Assembly: GCA_030544215.1 (NCBI GenBank)
Contig: JARZZO010000008.1
Coordinates: 15,495,114-15,559,113 of the forward strand
Length of the DNA stretch: 64,000 nt
Direction: 5' to 3'
DNA from: Zantedeschia hybrid cultivar
Taxonomy: Eukaryota > Streptophyta > Magnoliopsida > Alismatales > Araceae
Positions 33,001-46,669 of the stretch are shown here, one piece after another; the stretch's first letter is position 1; the number at the start of each line of letters is the position of its first letter. The position numbers and the translations under genes were made by a program. The notes beneath the pieces were generated by a model that saw only the letters and a program-made list of their open reading frames with translations, ran no database searches and had not been told where the DNA came from.

Positions 33001-36000
33001 AAGAGAAGACTGTTTATTCTCAAAGTCTCTGGGATCTAGCAGTCCTAACGATGGTTGGTTGATGAGATAAGGCTTCCATTGTCCTGCACTCAATTCCACA
33101 TCTGAGATTCATTTTTCCCATTTTAAGTCAATTTTCTTTCTTGCTTGTGAAGTTGAAGAGTCTTTAGATGGCAAATATTCACCAGCAAACAGCTAAAGAA
33201 TAATTGGTTAAGTTTAAAAATAGCTTTACTCTGTCGAGAGGTCCTGAATTCGCCTTCTTGTTCGGTGTAATAACATGAATTCCTCTGCGTAACCAATCAT
33301 AGTACTGGCTTGCAATATCAGAATCTGCAGTACAGTCTACAAATACAGTGTTTGGAATGAACTGATTTCCATGAACATGTTGAGCAAATTTCTCCCAGTT
33401 GGCCACTTCTGCATTTTCTTTCAGAACTTCTCTCCATCTTGTTAAGTCTATTCCCCTACAACAAACCACTGAAGAAATTAGCTTTAAAAAATCTTATGTT
33501 TAGGGCAAGGTTACTTGAAAAACATACATCAATGCAAATCAGATAAATTGTCTTCCCAATGTATGTTTTTCCTTAAAAAAGTTGAAACTTCAGAACTTGA
33601 AAGAAGGAAGCAATAAACTCAACCACCAGAACTCAACCTCCAATATTTCCCCTGAAATAGGACTATAATTGAAAAGAATACATAAACTAGGGTCAACAAG
33701 CCGGATCCATCTATACTGAGCTTATCTGTCCAACCACTGGATTCTGAATGCAGGAATAGTTCAAGAAGCTGAGAGTTAGGTCAAAAGACGATGCATCCTC
33801 TGCTTTTTCTTTATCTGGGAGGAGGAACAGAAAGAGATGATATGGTATGAGATTGAGATCTATATTTCTCCCGGAGAAGAGACCTTGATGACAAAGATTG
33901 GTGATCAACTATCAAATGAAAAATGCATAATGACCTAAGATCCAAAGTTGCAAGTCATCCCATCTGGCTTAGTATCCTGCTTGGTGCAAAGCTCCCAGGA
34001 CCAGGATCAGCTGGCCCTGAACAGACCTCGGTCAGCCAATCCCAGCCCGATCTGGGGTTATTCCCTGCCTTTGGCCAGGATCAACCGTATTTGTGGACCA
34101 AAGAAATGAAAACAAATAAGATCTTAAGAAACAGAAAACTATACCTAAAGTAAGAATCTTCACGTTCAGCATGACAAATCTAAACATTAGTGATTAGACT
34201 ATAAAATAGTGAAATAGTTATGAACAAGTATTATACAGTTACATTTCGTCGTAGGTTTACATTAGTACACCATCATGAGTAAGAAGAAAAATTAAGCCGC
34301 ATCAAAGGACAACAGTCAAGGAGGATTAAAATCTAGAAAATATAAAGAAATAAGACCCCCCCCCCAAAAAAAAAAAGGAAAATAACTTAGACAACATAAG
34401 ACGATGATTGTAGCTCTGCATGCATGCTCCTGTGGGAGACATGAGGGAGATCGAACCCTCGCTATGATTTCTTCTATTTATTTCTTATTTTGGTTGTTTT
34501 GATAGATTCTGAGAATTTGGGATGAATCCTCAAGGAATCTAAGATTTTGGATCAAGCATGTGGATTCATAAGTTCGACCTATCCCCTTAACCTTGGTCGG
34601 TGTTAATTACATCGATCAAAACATTGAAAATACTTGATTATTTGCCATAGAGGATGCCTTTTCACAAACATAGCAATACATGCAATCACAATTTAATTCT
34701 ATTAGTTTGATCATAGATTATAAAAGGTTCTCTAAATGGGCCAGGTGCAAGCTTAAAATTTATAACGTGTGTCAGGCCCACTGATATTCCTTAAAGGATA
34801 CATTAGCTTCCAAGGTGATGGCTCATGTGAATGGGTTCAACTAAGGATGTCTCCTTGAGACTTAGATGAGAGCTTGAGAGGAAAAGGGACCATGGACTCC
34901 ACATTCAAACCTTAATGATTCAAAGAAATCATTGTTTACAAATGTCATGAGTTGAAAACCCTTAAGTTTCTTAAAGGGTACATTTTGAGGGTAAGGTTTG
35001 ACCAATGTCAAGTGTTGAATCCTTTTTAGGTTTCTTAAAGGATACATGTAATGGTAAGGCTTGACGAATGTCAAGTGTTGAATCCTTTTAGATTTATTAA
35101 AGGATGCACTTTAATGGATGTTGATTTTGAGGAAATTAAGTCACAAATCATATATATATGTGGGATGTGTTCCTTTAATATTATCCATGGAATGATAACA
35201 AATTAAAGGATAATGAATTATTAAAGCAGATACTTTTGGACATTAATATATTTTAAGTCATTAGTCATCAATGGATATAAACTAGGCCCGTCTAATATCA
35301 ATAACATCTAATGAGGGCACATTTAGGATTTAAATGACAGAAGAAAAATGGGATTAATTTACTTGTGATTCACTAAATGTAATGGGTTCAAGACCCAATA
35401 AGAGTCCAATAAGGATTCAGTCAACATAAGCTAGTCCTCATGCATGGATCAAACATCAAACACATGCTCCAATGTGTGTGTGTGTGTATATATATATATA
35501 TGTATTTATATATATTTATATATATATATACAAGAATTGATTAAGCAAAACTCAAGAATACATTGAGTTCTTGCTCTCTTTTTTAACTCCAAAAAAAAAA
35601 AAAACAAGCTAAGAGGGGAGGGAATACCCTTTACCCCGCTAGCTAAGGTACTCAAAAGAGTCTCCACAATTTTAAGTCTTTAGCAGAATTATTCTTCCAA
35701 AAGCCTCCTTGCACCAGCCCCGTTGTGGGGTTTATATAGGGTCCGAATGGATCCGGTGGGGGGTCCAAAGTGGTCCGGTGGCACCCCCATGGACTGTCCT
35801 CTCTGTTCTTCCTTCCTTTCCTTCTTTTCTTATTTTCCTTTTTCTCTTGCTTCTCTTTCTTCTTATAGTTTCTTTTTCTTGGACAAAAAGACCCCCCCCC
35901 CCCAAAAAAAAAAAAAAAAAACATCTGGTGGGGGTTTCAGCAAGTGGGTGAGTGGGTGTGGGTGGGTGGGTGGGAGGGGGAGAGCCCACACTGGATGCTC

Positions 36001-39000
36001 CTCTCTCTTTTCATTTCTTTTTTTCCTCTCTTTCCTGCTCTAATTGCTTCCGTCCAGTGGGGGTAGCTTCTCTCTCTCTACCCCCTCCCCTGTTCAGCAC
36101 AGAACAGGGGACCGCAGGCCTCCTTTGCCATTGCTGCTCTTGTGGTTGTTGCTGCTGCTCGTCGCTATTGCCCCTGTTGGCAGCACACATGGGGGTCATT
36201 CCCCTTGGCTTTTTGTGCAAAGCACCATCCAAGGGCGGGGGTCAACTGAAAACCTCATGTGGATAAAAAAATAATCTGTGTAACCACTCCTTTCTCCCTT
36301 ACATATGGTAAGCACCGCCAATGCCCCTCCCACTCCAACATAGAGTGGGAAAGGGATAACATATCAGGGGGGAAGAGCCTATGGGATACAATCTTATTCT
36401 CATTTCGTCCCTACAACTCATCAAAAGACAAGATGTAGGGATTCTGCCCTACTATTTCTCACAAATTGCCCCTATTTCTGTCTTCTTGTTCCTCTGTCCT
36501 ACACCTCCTAGACTAGTGTCTTTTGTTAAGATTTGGTTCCTTCCACAAGAAGAAGAAAATGAAAGTGAGCAAAAGAAAGTGTGAGAGATAATGAGAGGGA
36601 GGGAAGTACAATGTACAAAGGGATAGCCCTCATTTGGTCCCTCACCTCACTAGCCAAGGTATGTAGAATCGGTTTGGGACCGGGAATCGTCCTGTGTCGA
36701 TCTGATCCGGATCGGGATCAGATTAACAGAGTTGGCCGATCCATTAGGAAAAGACCGATCCTTGGATCGGCCTGAATTTTGTTTTAAAAAAGAAAAAGAA
36801 AAAATAGAAACAAGATAGAACAATCAAGATAAATTCTCTCTTATCTTTAATCTTGCAGTGGATAAATGGAAAAAAGTGGATGAGGTGTATATTTGTGAGG
36901 GGAATTTTTGTTGGAATGCTATTCTTCGGAGGAATCTACTGGACGCATAAATGGAACAATTCTCAGAATTAATGAGTTCTGTATGATGTGAACATCAACC
37001 CACAGAGACAAGATAGAATTGTTTGGAAAGTTAATAACAGGGTTTTCTCTGTCAAATCACTTTACTCATTGATTGAAGGAAATTTATTTAATTCTCCTTC
37101 GTTCAAGGACATCTGGAAGGTAAAGTCACCACTGAAGATTAGAGCTTTTATGTGGCTTTTATTCCAAGAGAGAATTGTGACTAAAATGTACAGAAGACAC
37201 TAGGATGCAAACGGTTCAACTATTTGTTCCATGTTGTCAAATGAAGATGTGGACCACTTATTCATCCATTGTGCAATGAGCAAAGAAATCTGGAGCATAT
37301 TTTCTGAAAATCTGAAGATGCAGATGAACATGTTCCTATTGCCTCACTTTGTTTGCAGAATAAGTTATTACGTGGGGCCCACTGACGGAATAGCGTATAC
37401 TAGAATAAGGGATGTTTCGGTTTGATAGTTTTGTGGGGCCCGCTGACAGAATAAGAAGAATAAGCAATTCTTGGGTCTAGGGTGGGATGGCTTATTCTCC
37501 TTATTCCCCGAATACGCTATTTTGCGCAGTATAGGCCATTCCGTTTGTCAAAGTAAAATTAAGCTTATTCTCTCCTTATTCGCCCTTATTCTTCTCTTAT
37601 TCTCCAATCAAAGTGGCGCCAAGAATTTTCCATCAGGGAAGTCTATGAAACAACAAAAAGTAATAAAAATTCTGATGCATACGGTATGTTGGAGTATATG
37701 GAGGAGTATGAATGATAATTTGTTCAAGGGAAGCAAAGTAATATTTGTCTGGAAGCGGTTTCTCTGTGGTACCAATGGAGTCGGCACATCTTGGGTATCT
37801 CAAGGGATAGTTGGAATAGAAAAACAAGTCAAATGTAATTTTTTAGTTTTTCTGTTCCTTGGTCTGAGGAACCTCTCCTCTAGACTGCATTTGGATGTAC
37901 TCCCTCTATTTATTTAATAAAATTGGTGGTACACCTGATTTTCTTTCAAAAAAAAAAAGATAGAACGATCAAGAAAACAATAAGAAAAAATGAATACCAC
38001 TCACAATCAAATTCAATTACATAACATTTGAGTTAAAAAGCCTGGCTCATCGGCCGCATTCACTTGGATCGAGCTGACACAGGCCACATAGGCCTAGATC
38101 GGCTTGGATTGCCATGATACAGGCCAACATGACCAATTTGAGGACAATCCAGGCTGATTCAGGGCCGATTTAGACTTATTTTTATTCTAATTTTTATCTT
38201 CTACTGTTTTCATGGGAGGATCGGATTTCCCCCCAGAGATCGGATCACTAGGCATATTGATTCCGATCCGGATCGGCCGATCCGGATTGGAATCGGCCAA
38301 TTCTGCATACCGTATCACTAGCCGTTGCTAGCCAATATGGCCGATCCTCATCTGATCCACCCAATCTAACCTCAGGTCGAGGAGCAGCGGATCAGGTTTG
38401 CTTCGAATCCAGGTCAAACTTGACTGGACCAGCCAATCTGGGACCACTAATCAGCTTCTGGTGCCCAAGCCGTGGTGCTAAGCTATGCATTTTCACCCTT
38501 TCTCCACTACTTACATCAAGACCATCTAGGAATCACGAAGATGAAATTGAGAAAGCAGCATCAAGTAAACAGTAATGTGACTTGTGAACATTAAACTTGA
38601 AGGAAGCCGAAGACAAAAAAGTGCACGATGTCGTTAGTTCCTATAGTGCCAGAAGAAATTAACCTGTTTTGAGCAAGCAATCACAATTGTATTACATGCC
38701 CCAAAAACAAAATGAAACAGAGTTTTATGTTACAAAGTAAGAAAAACAAAAGGAAATCTTACGAGTTGCTCAAAATCATCTTCTTAGAGCCAATAATTCC
38801 CATGACACGCAAATCAATATTAAAATCTTCCTTAAGGACTGCCGTCTGTCAGGAGAAACATTCAGATAAAATCAGTTCCAATGAAGGGACAGACTACAGA
38901 AATCCCATGGGGGTACTTAGATTAGTGAAAATAAAAAGGATGTCCAAGAAATTTCAATCTAGAGGACAAGGTGAGTTTACAAAATTAGTTTGACTTGAAG

Positions 39001-42000
39001 TTGATAAAATGATATAGAGAGAGAAAACAGATAATGCAATTACATGTATAATCCAATGCCTTCATAATCTCCAAATGTCAAGAACTAGGTGCAGACAAAT
39101 ACTAGACAACCACAGAAGATTTCAGGTTTCGTAAGTGCTGTAAGTGACGGTAAAAGTTCTAACCAAAAAAAGGAAAAAAGAAAGACAGGAAAAGGATTAT
39201 GTTAAAGAAGAATAGATCTATATGGATACTTCTAGCATCGTCTAGACTTTTGTCAGTCTTTTGAGGCTGCTCCTACCTGTATGAGTTTGTGAACTGCAAC
39301 CAAGATAGTTTCCTATGAGTTTATACATCCCAAAAATTTTGGCAGACTGTCTCCTGTTCAATGCTATCATGAGGAATGGCCAACGGGGTGTGGCTCTGTT
39401 GGCATGGATAGGCATGGGACCAGGCTGGATACTGGATGGAAGGATTGTTTTAGTCTCTAAAACATTTATCACTACAGCAGGGGCCTCAAAAGGTTATTGT
39501 GACAATGATTTTAAAGACAAATGAACCAAACCGGACAATTGGCTGATCAGCCAATCCATGTGGGTTTTTGGCAGACTGTTCTAACCCCCACTTGCCTTTC
39601 CTATCCTTTGACTAGGACCCCTTTGGCTGTGTTTTGAACAGAAAAAACTCGCAGAATCCAGACAGGAACGCCTAGCTCAGTCTGACTTGGATCGGGATCA
39701 GCTGATCTGATAGGTTTTAGGCTGACTGATCTTGGGGCTGGTCCTGACCTTCTCTTCCCCGCTCGTGACAGATATTTTACACCACTTTTTGTAGGGCTGC
39801 CATCAGGAAACAGCTTGTTGGGAAACTTTTCCAATATTTAAACCTTTTGTCAGATCTGGCCAACATTAGATTGGTGAGTCATCTTGCGAGGACACCGATG
39901 ATGTAATAGCAATTAGCAATAAGCAAAGTTCACCTCAAATAACATTATTGATCATCCTTCACCTGCAAGTAATTGTCATGGTCAATAACCTATAAACTCA
40001 GAACTATGATCAAGAACAGGCTTCCTATCATAGATCTTTATATTATTACATCTTTACCTGCTTATCAACACATTGAATTCTGTTATTGCAAAAGTGAAAA
40101 TACAATCGGTATATGAATCTGTAGACACTGAGAAATACCACTCAAAGGTCTTGTATCGCAACCAAGCATCAGCATTTTAAGAAACATAAATGCTAAATCA
40201 TGTGTATAAGTTTTGTCAATCCAAGATCCTGTAGTCATCAACAGGCCACCAAGTGAGATCCAACCTTGCTTCCACCCAAGTGATTAGCTTTTGTTTAATG
40301 TTTCTTTTACAACCTTCTAACAGAATTGAGCCATGGTTCTGAGGATTGGGATTAGGCATGGGATCACCTCAGTCCTAGGCGAACCCACACCAGCCAATCC
40401 TAACCTACCCAAGATTTACAAGGATCAGACCTATTTCTAGTCCATTAAAAATTCAAAAAAAAAAAACTTTCAAATCGGGAAAGAGTGTGTTAGACCAAAA
40501 AGGTACAGATTGCAAAAGAATATCATGATTTTAGACTTTAAGAGAATGAAATGGTTATTGAATGAAAGTTGTAGACTTACATGTCATTGGAGGCTCATGT
40601 TATATAAGTTACAACTTAATCCAACCCTTGTGGTGTGTTTTCCACTTTGGACCCAGCCTGAACAGGTTTGTCCTCAGAAGGTGCCTCGAGATTATAGATC
40701 CAAACCCTCCACTTCCTGCACCCTGTATATATAGCAGGCCATTGCACTCATGATCAATACAGAAATTTCATTACTTTTTTCATTATTTTTCTTTATAAAT
40801 CTCTTAACAGCACCAATCTGTCACTTATGCCATGAGTTGCTCTTCCTTTTGCCACCTATTTCTGTGTCCTGCCCTCCTTTTTATCTTGCTTATCCCATCA
40901 ACCCTTCTCCTGAGAGGAAATCAGGGAAGTTTCCTCCTTTGAAAATAACCAAAAATATCACGTTCTAAACCACATACCTCCTTGCCCTTCTATCTATAAC
41001 CCCCGCTGTTTACCCCTCCCTCGGTCCATTAAGCCTTTTGTCCCCTAGCTAGCCTGGACACTCAAACCACAGGAGATGAACACACATGCCCATTAAATTC
41101 CCGTTGGGCCACACTGATCACGGCCCCTTAGTCTATTGTCAGTCCAGCTACCAGAATATTCTAGACCCCACAGATTAGTACACACCAGGCCCAGTGATGT
41201 TCTTTAAATTGAACATGTTTCTGATTTCACACACCATGCAGCCCATCTCTGCTGCCCCGGAATCAGCCCATTTACTGCACATCTGAGCCTATGAGGTAAA
41301 CTTCATGGCACGCAAATCCGTCAAACAAATGCGCACTCCCGGACTGCCTTCAGTTTGATTAATTAGGTTAGCAGGCAACACTATGGTTCTGGATCGGTGA
41401 ACTAAACAATTATAGAAAATGTTGAAAATAGAAGAAAAACAAAGTATACTAAAAAAGAAAAAGGAAAAAAAGGAATGTTACTAGAAAAATACAGAACAAT
41501 GAGACGGATGGCTTGTTCTGAACACAGAATGGGGGTAGAGGAAGACAAGGGAAGGAGACTATGAGAGGGAAAAAAATGCAGTCCCGAGAGCTGGTATTGG
41601 CACAGGGGGAAAGGTGGCAGTAGCAGTACCAGGCAGAAGCAGCAGTACCAACAACGAGCAGAGACAGCAAGGACAGTACAACAAAGGAAGGAAAAAATCA
41701 CCACATTTTCACAGTTAAAAACTAAGCATCAGTATTTGGAAGCCCTCTGTATAAAGAGGTTAAAAGTTAGCAAAATGAACCACTAACAATAACCCTATAA
41801 AAATCATGACTAAGAAAGAAAATACTGTATAAAGCTTCAGAATTACAATAGGCCCTTAAAATCACAAGGTGTCAAGAAGGTTCACTAAAACATGTAAAAA
41901 TGTTAAAAACGGGTGTCAAGAAGGTCCTTAACACACAAGGAAGGCAGAATCAGCTCAGCACCTGGGATCAGCAGATCCCAGTCTGATCTGGATAGGGATT

Positions 42001-45000
42001 GAATTGGCTAAATCGGCCAATCCAAAGGAAGAACGCCAATATCTGGGTTGGCTTGTTTTTTTTAATCTAGTAAAGTTAAAAAATAATAAAAAATCAAGAA
42101 AATGAGTATGACACAATCACATTCAAATGGGGTTTTAGGGTGGCCGAGGGCTGGGGAGTGGTCTTCATTCACGGACAGAGATCCTGATTCAAAGACTGGA
42201 GAGCATTGGATTGGCTTACGAACGCCCAGTCCAGGGTGGTTCAACCAATCCTAGTCAAGTCCAGGCCATTTAGGGCTAATTCTAGGCCAATTTGGGATGA
42301 CATTTTTTATAATTTTCAGGAGGGGATCAAGTCTCCTCCCCCCCCCCCAAAAAAAAAAAAGGGAATTGGATTGGGAGGGCTCAATCCCACTCTGGATTGG
42401 AATCAGCCTATCCTGCAGACCATCCCAAAGCATGTAAAATTAACCTATAACTACATAATAGTTCTTAGAAAAGGGCAGCCTAGTACCATGAGGCTCCCAT
42501 CAACGTGGGGTCTGGGGAGGGTCAAAAGTTAGAAGTATGCAGCATTTCCCCTGCTTTTTGCAGAGAGGCTGTTTCCAATTTTGAACCTATAAGGCCGTGA
42601 CCTCCAGGTCACCAGAAACAATCTTCTTCACTTCCCTTCCTCCCTACTTTCTTCAGCTTGCCTCTGCCAGTTAGTTCTTTTAATTTCAACTGGTTGTTGT
42701 GCCGGTGCTTCTAGTTTTGATGGAACTGCTAAACACCAGCCAACCAGACTTGTCCTAATCAAGCCCCATCCGGTTTTAATAACTTGCACCCAATATGTTC
42801 TTAATACAAACATCACCAACACGATAAAATAAAAAATGCCTCCTATTCATCATTTTGGAGGCTTAATGCCATCAATCTGGGTTTAGCAGAAAAGTTTTGT
42901 TTCACCATGATTCAAGCAAAGTTCAATCCGAACACACAGAGCAAAAAAAAAAAATACAAGTATAACTTGAGAATCAGATAATTTGGTATCATAATGGAAT
43001 AACAATAAAAGCAGAAGAGATAAAAATGATAAAAGCAAAAGGAACCTAGTCTTGAACCTGATCCCGAAGCTGGTCAAGAAGAGTACTGCCAATCAATCCT
43101 GGTCCAACAATACCCACTGCTATGGTGGTCTTCGAAAGATAAAATCTTGAGTGAACAGCCCTTAGAGCCCTTATCCGGTCCTCAGCCTTCAATACCACAG
43201 TAATATTGTACTCGCTGCACCCTTGAGCTATCGCCCGTATATTTATATTAGCCTGTATGTTAGTAATAATAATGGATTTTTCCGGTTAAACCCATACTGG
43301 AAGATACAAAAGAATGTAAAAATGCTGTTGAGTAACTCAGATCAAAAACTAATATCTAACATATAATATAATCAGCTAGAAATAACATAAATACCTTTGC
43401 TAATGCATCAAAAAATGTAGCACTAACACCTGGTGTACTAGCCATTCTCTGACCAACAGCTGCCAAAATGCTACAATTTTCTATTACCTCAACCTGCGAA
43501 AAGATGGAAGTCATAATGAACAAGGGTAAATTAACACAAAAGGTAACCTAAAGAGCAGAAAAAAAGACTTTGCAAATTGCAATTATCATGTCCTCAGATA
43601 AATAAATAAAAGCATCACACTAAGTAACAAAATTTTAGTAAAAGAATGCAACAAGGAATGTACTAAGATCTGGTTTATTTGGTTTTCAACACACCAAATA
43701 TTTATGCATGTCTAAGAGTGGAGGATTGAACTCAGGTACACACCAACGGGAAACTTTTTATCTGACCTGTAGCTTCAGAAAAAGGAAAATACTGGTGGAA
43801 ATGTCACCTCCGAGATGCAGAAATTCAGGAAGCATGTAGACTAAGAAATCATTAGCATGATAATAGCCTAAATAAAAAAGACTTGGCAAGCAACATACTT
43901 TACACTGGAATTTTTTGCATAGTTCCTTGCTTACCATTCAATTGATGAATCCATATCAGTTGCCTTCCCTTTGTGACAAGGAAAATACAACATACGAAAC
44001 CAAAAGTAGACAGCAAGATATGAGTTCACATGATGAATGAACTAAAAAATGAACATGATCCAAACCCTCGTAATATTGTCCCCCCCCCCCCAAAAAAAAA
44101 GGTCCCTCAATTCTTGGAATACATCAAGACCAAATAGATGTCCTAATTAGACAAAGAAGACTGAATAAACATGCCCACAACATATTTATTTCCCTCTTTA
44201 CAGAGGTAATCAATCCCTTTCTCTCCAACACAGCATATAACGTCATCCTCCACCCTCATTCCTCCCACTTTCGAAGGACAAAATAAAGGTGATCAATAAG
44301 GCATGAGAATCTGAATGAAGTTCTCCAGATGATGCACGGTATTAAAGATACTCCAATCATGACCATTTTGCAACAGATCACATCTTAAATATCGTCCACA
44401 AAGCAGGATATCAGGTTCTGGCCGTTTTTTTCCTTGTATCTTTACCACATGATTTAGGTTCTTTAATGTAATTGTCAATATGTTTGAAAATGAATGAGGC
44501 CTATTATGTTGTCTGCCAAACTACCATAATTTGGTGAACATTTTTTCCATTTTTAGAATTTTTTTCACATTTTTTGAATTTTTATAGATATTTAAAAAAC
44601 AAATAAAGGGGACCAGACCGGATCGGGCCAAATCGATCCAACAACGGATCAAATTGGCCGATCCAATCAGTCAGGACCAGGCCGATCTGTGCCCGATCCC
44701 TGATCCTTCTCATCACCTTAGTCCTGGGTCTTGATCCAATTTCACCTTCCTTGGCCAAGAAGAAGACGCTATCAACTATATGCTATATCATCATAAACAA
44801 GATATAGATATTCCTTCTAACCATACTATAAAGTAGCAACGACAATGGGATGTTTTCACCATTTCAATACTCAGTACTATGAACACAAAACTAAACACAA
44901 AAGCAATAAATATAGCATACATGAGAAAGACGACCAGCATCTAGAGCCTGGCGAAACCGAGATTGTAAAACTTCAGCAACTGCCTTCACCTCCTTTTCTG

Positions 45001-46636
45001 GCACGGCAAAGCATATGGAATGTTCGCTGCTAGCCTGAAATAGATTAAAGAAACTCAGAACTAAGGTTGAGATACAAGACCATAAGAAAGGTGAATCGTT
45101 GACGTACACCTACCTGAGATATCATGATGACATTTGCTCCCACATCTTTCACAGCACCAAAAATTGCACTAGCTGTGCCAGGTACACCAGCCATCCCAGT
45201 TCTGCATACAGTATACTCTACAATGTTTAAATGAAGTCAAATGATACAGTGAAAAATGCATTGAACATGCAAGAAGCAAAAGAATTTTCTTAGATTCTAT
45301 TTACCCTTCCACATTAATGAGGGCCACATTGTCTATTGTAGCAAATGCTTTCACAACAGACTCCAAATTCTGTCCATCTCCATTTTCGTTTACAGGCTGC
45401 TGGCGAATCATTGTTCCAGGGGCAGAGAGATTGAAAATGTTTCTTATAATAATGGGAATGTTATATCGCATCACAGGAATGATCGTACGCGGATGCAAAA
45501 CATTTGCCCCAAAATATGACTGCCAAGTGAGGTAGACTCTCAGATTCAGCACAGTTCTTCAGACAGAAGGAAAACAGCCTAACAATAAAGATGTTGAGAT
45601 TGCTCACCATTTCCCAGGCCTCCTGGTAGGACAATGATCTCAATATCACAGCCTCACTAACTGCAGATAAGGAAACTTATAAGTCCCCAACAGCGAATGC
45701 AAATTTCACAATTTTCAGCAATAGCAAAAATTACATATGACCTCTCATATTAAGCATGTAGTTTTAGAATAGAACTTTTACAAATCATGTGGCACTATAA
45801 GAAAGAAGAATAATTTTCATTTGCATACTGCAGCATGTAATAGAAAATGCAGCATGCAATAGAAAACAATTATTTTATACACACCTTTTCTGGGGTCTGC
45901 ACTGTATACACCATCAACATCAGTCCATATTGTTACTTGATGGGCCCTAAGAAGGGCACCCATAATGGCTGCAGAGAAATCACTGCCATCCCTCTTCAAA
46001 GTTGTTGGTATGTTCTGAGGAGTACTTGCAATAAAACCTGTTGCAATAATTGTCCCAGCAGGATTTCGTTCAAACCATTTCCCAAGTCTTTTCTCTGATT
46101 CCACAAAATCAGGGTCCACTTGGTTGGAACTAGTGGGATTCACAATAAGAACTTCCCTTGTATCCATCCAACTACAATCCCTTCCACACTGCAGTACAAA
46201 ACTTAAAAATTTAGTGACACTAAAAGTTCAGAAGATGGAGAAAACTGGGGTTATTGTGCAACCAATGGACCTTTTTTATAACAGATGACAACATTTGAGC
46301 AGACCACAACTCTCCATGCCCCACAACAAAGTCTGAGAATGACTCTGTCGCATGACCAGCTGCAACATGTTGCATGTGACAGTTAGAGTAGAGCTAAAAT
46401 ATGTACTACATGACCAAGCATGCAAAAGTGTAGAACAAGTTCGAAATGAAACCCACAAACCAATCAAGAGAACTGAAAGACAATTGGGGGAAAAAGAATG
46501 AAAAAGGCAACAAAAGTGGCATATAGCAATTATTAACGCTAAGTTAGATTTACTTCACTATGTGTTGAAACATTTTTTGTTAGAGAAAACAGAAAACAGA
46601 AAAAAGGGAGGAGATAAGAAAGAAAAAAAAAAAAAA

Positions 46637-46669
<33 letters not shown>

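Larger units (their letters stand above)
36656..38314. mobile_element. Mutator-like non-autonomous element (interrupted by a LINE), 9-bp duplication
   Basis: Identical TCACTAGCC copies at 36647-36655 and 38315-38323 flank an element whose ends pair: left AAGGTATGTAGAATCGG, right reverse complement TACGGTATGCAGAATTGG. Nine-base target duplications are characteristic of Mutator-type elements. The interior is full of palindromic GATCCGGATCGG words on both sides. Removing the inserted LINE and one copy of its duplication leaves about 510 bp with no coding capacity. Related GATC-rich copies occur at 33965, 39530, 40330, 41940 and 44605. Confidence 0.75.
33456..38762 (-). other. Intron 12 of the aspartokinase gene (5.3 kb), transposon-filled
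   Basis: This intron separates the exon ending MILSN from that starting GIDLTRW. It contains a GATC-rich repeat (33965-34095), a related LTR (34431 to about 36545), and the nested Mutator-like element with LINE and a third small element (36656-38314). Little unexplained intron sequence remains. Confidence 0.8.
38846..43057 (-). other. Intron 11 of the aspartokinase gene (4.2 kb)
   Basis: Intron between the exon ending LLDQLRDQ and that starting TAVLKEDF. It contains GATC-rich repeat pieces (39530-39745, 40330-40480, 41940-42430). The rest has no recognised repeat or gene; frames such as 40510-40968 and 41402-41704 have no domain. Confidence 0.7.
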
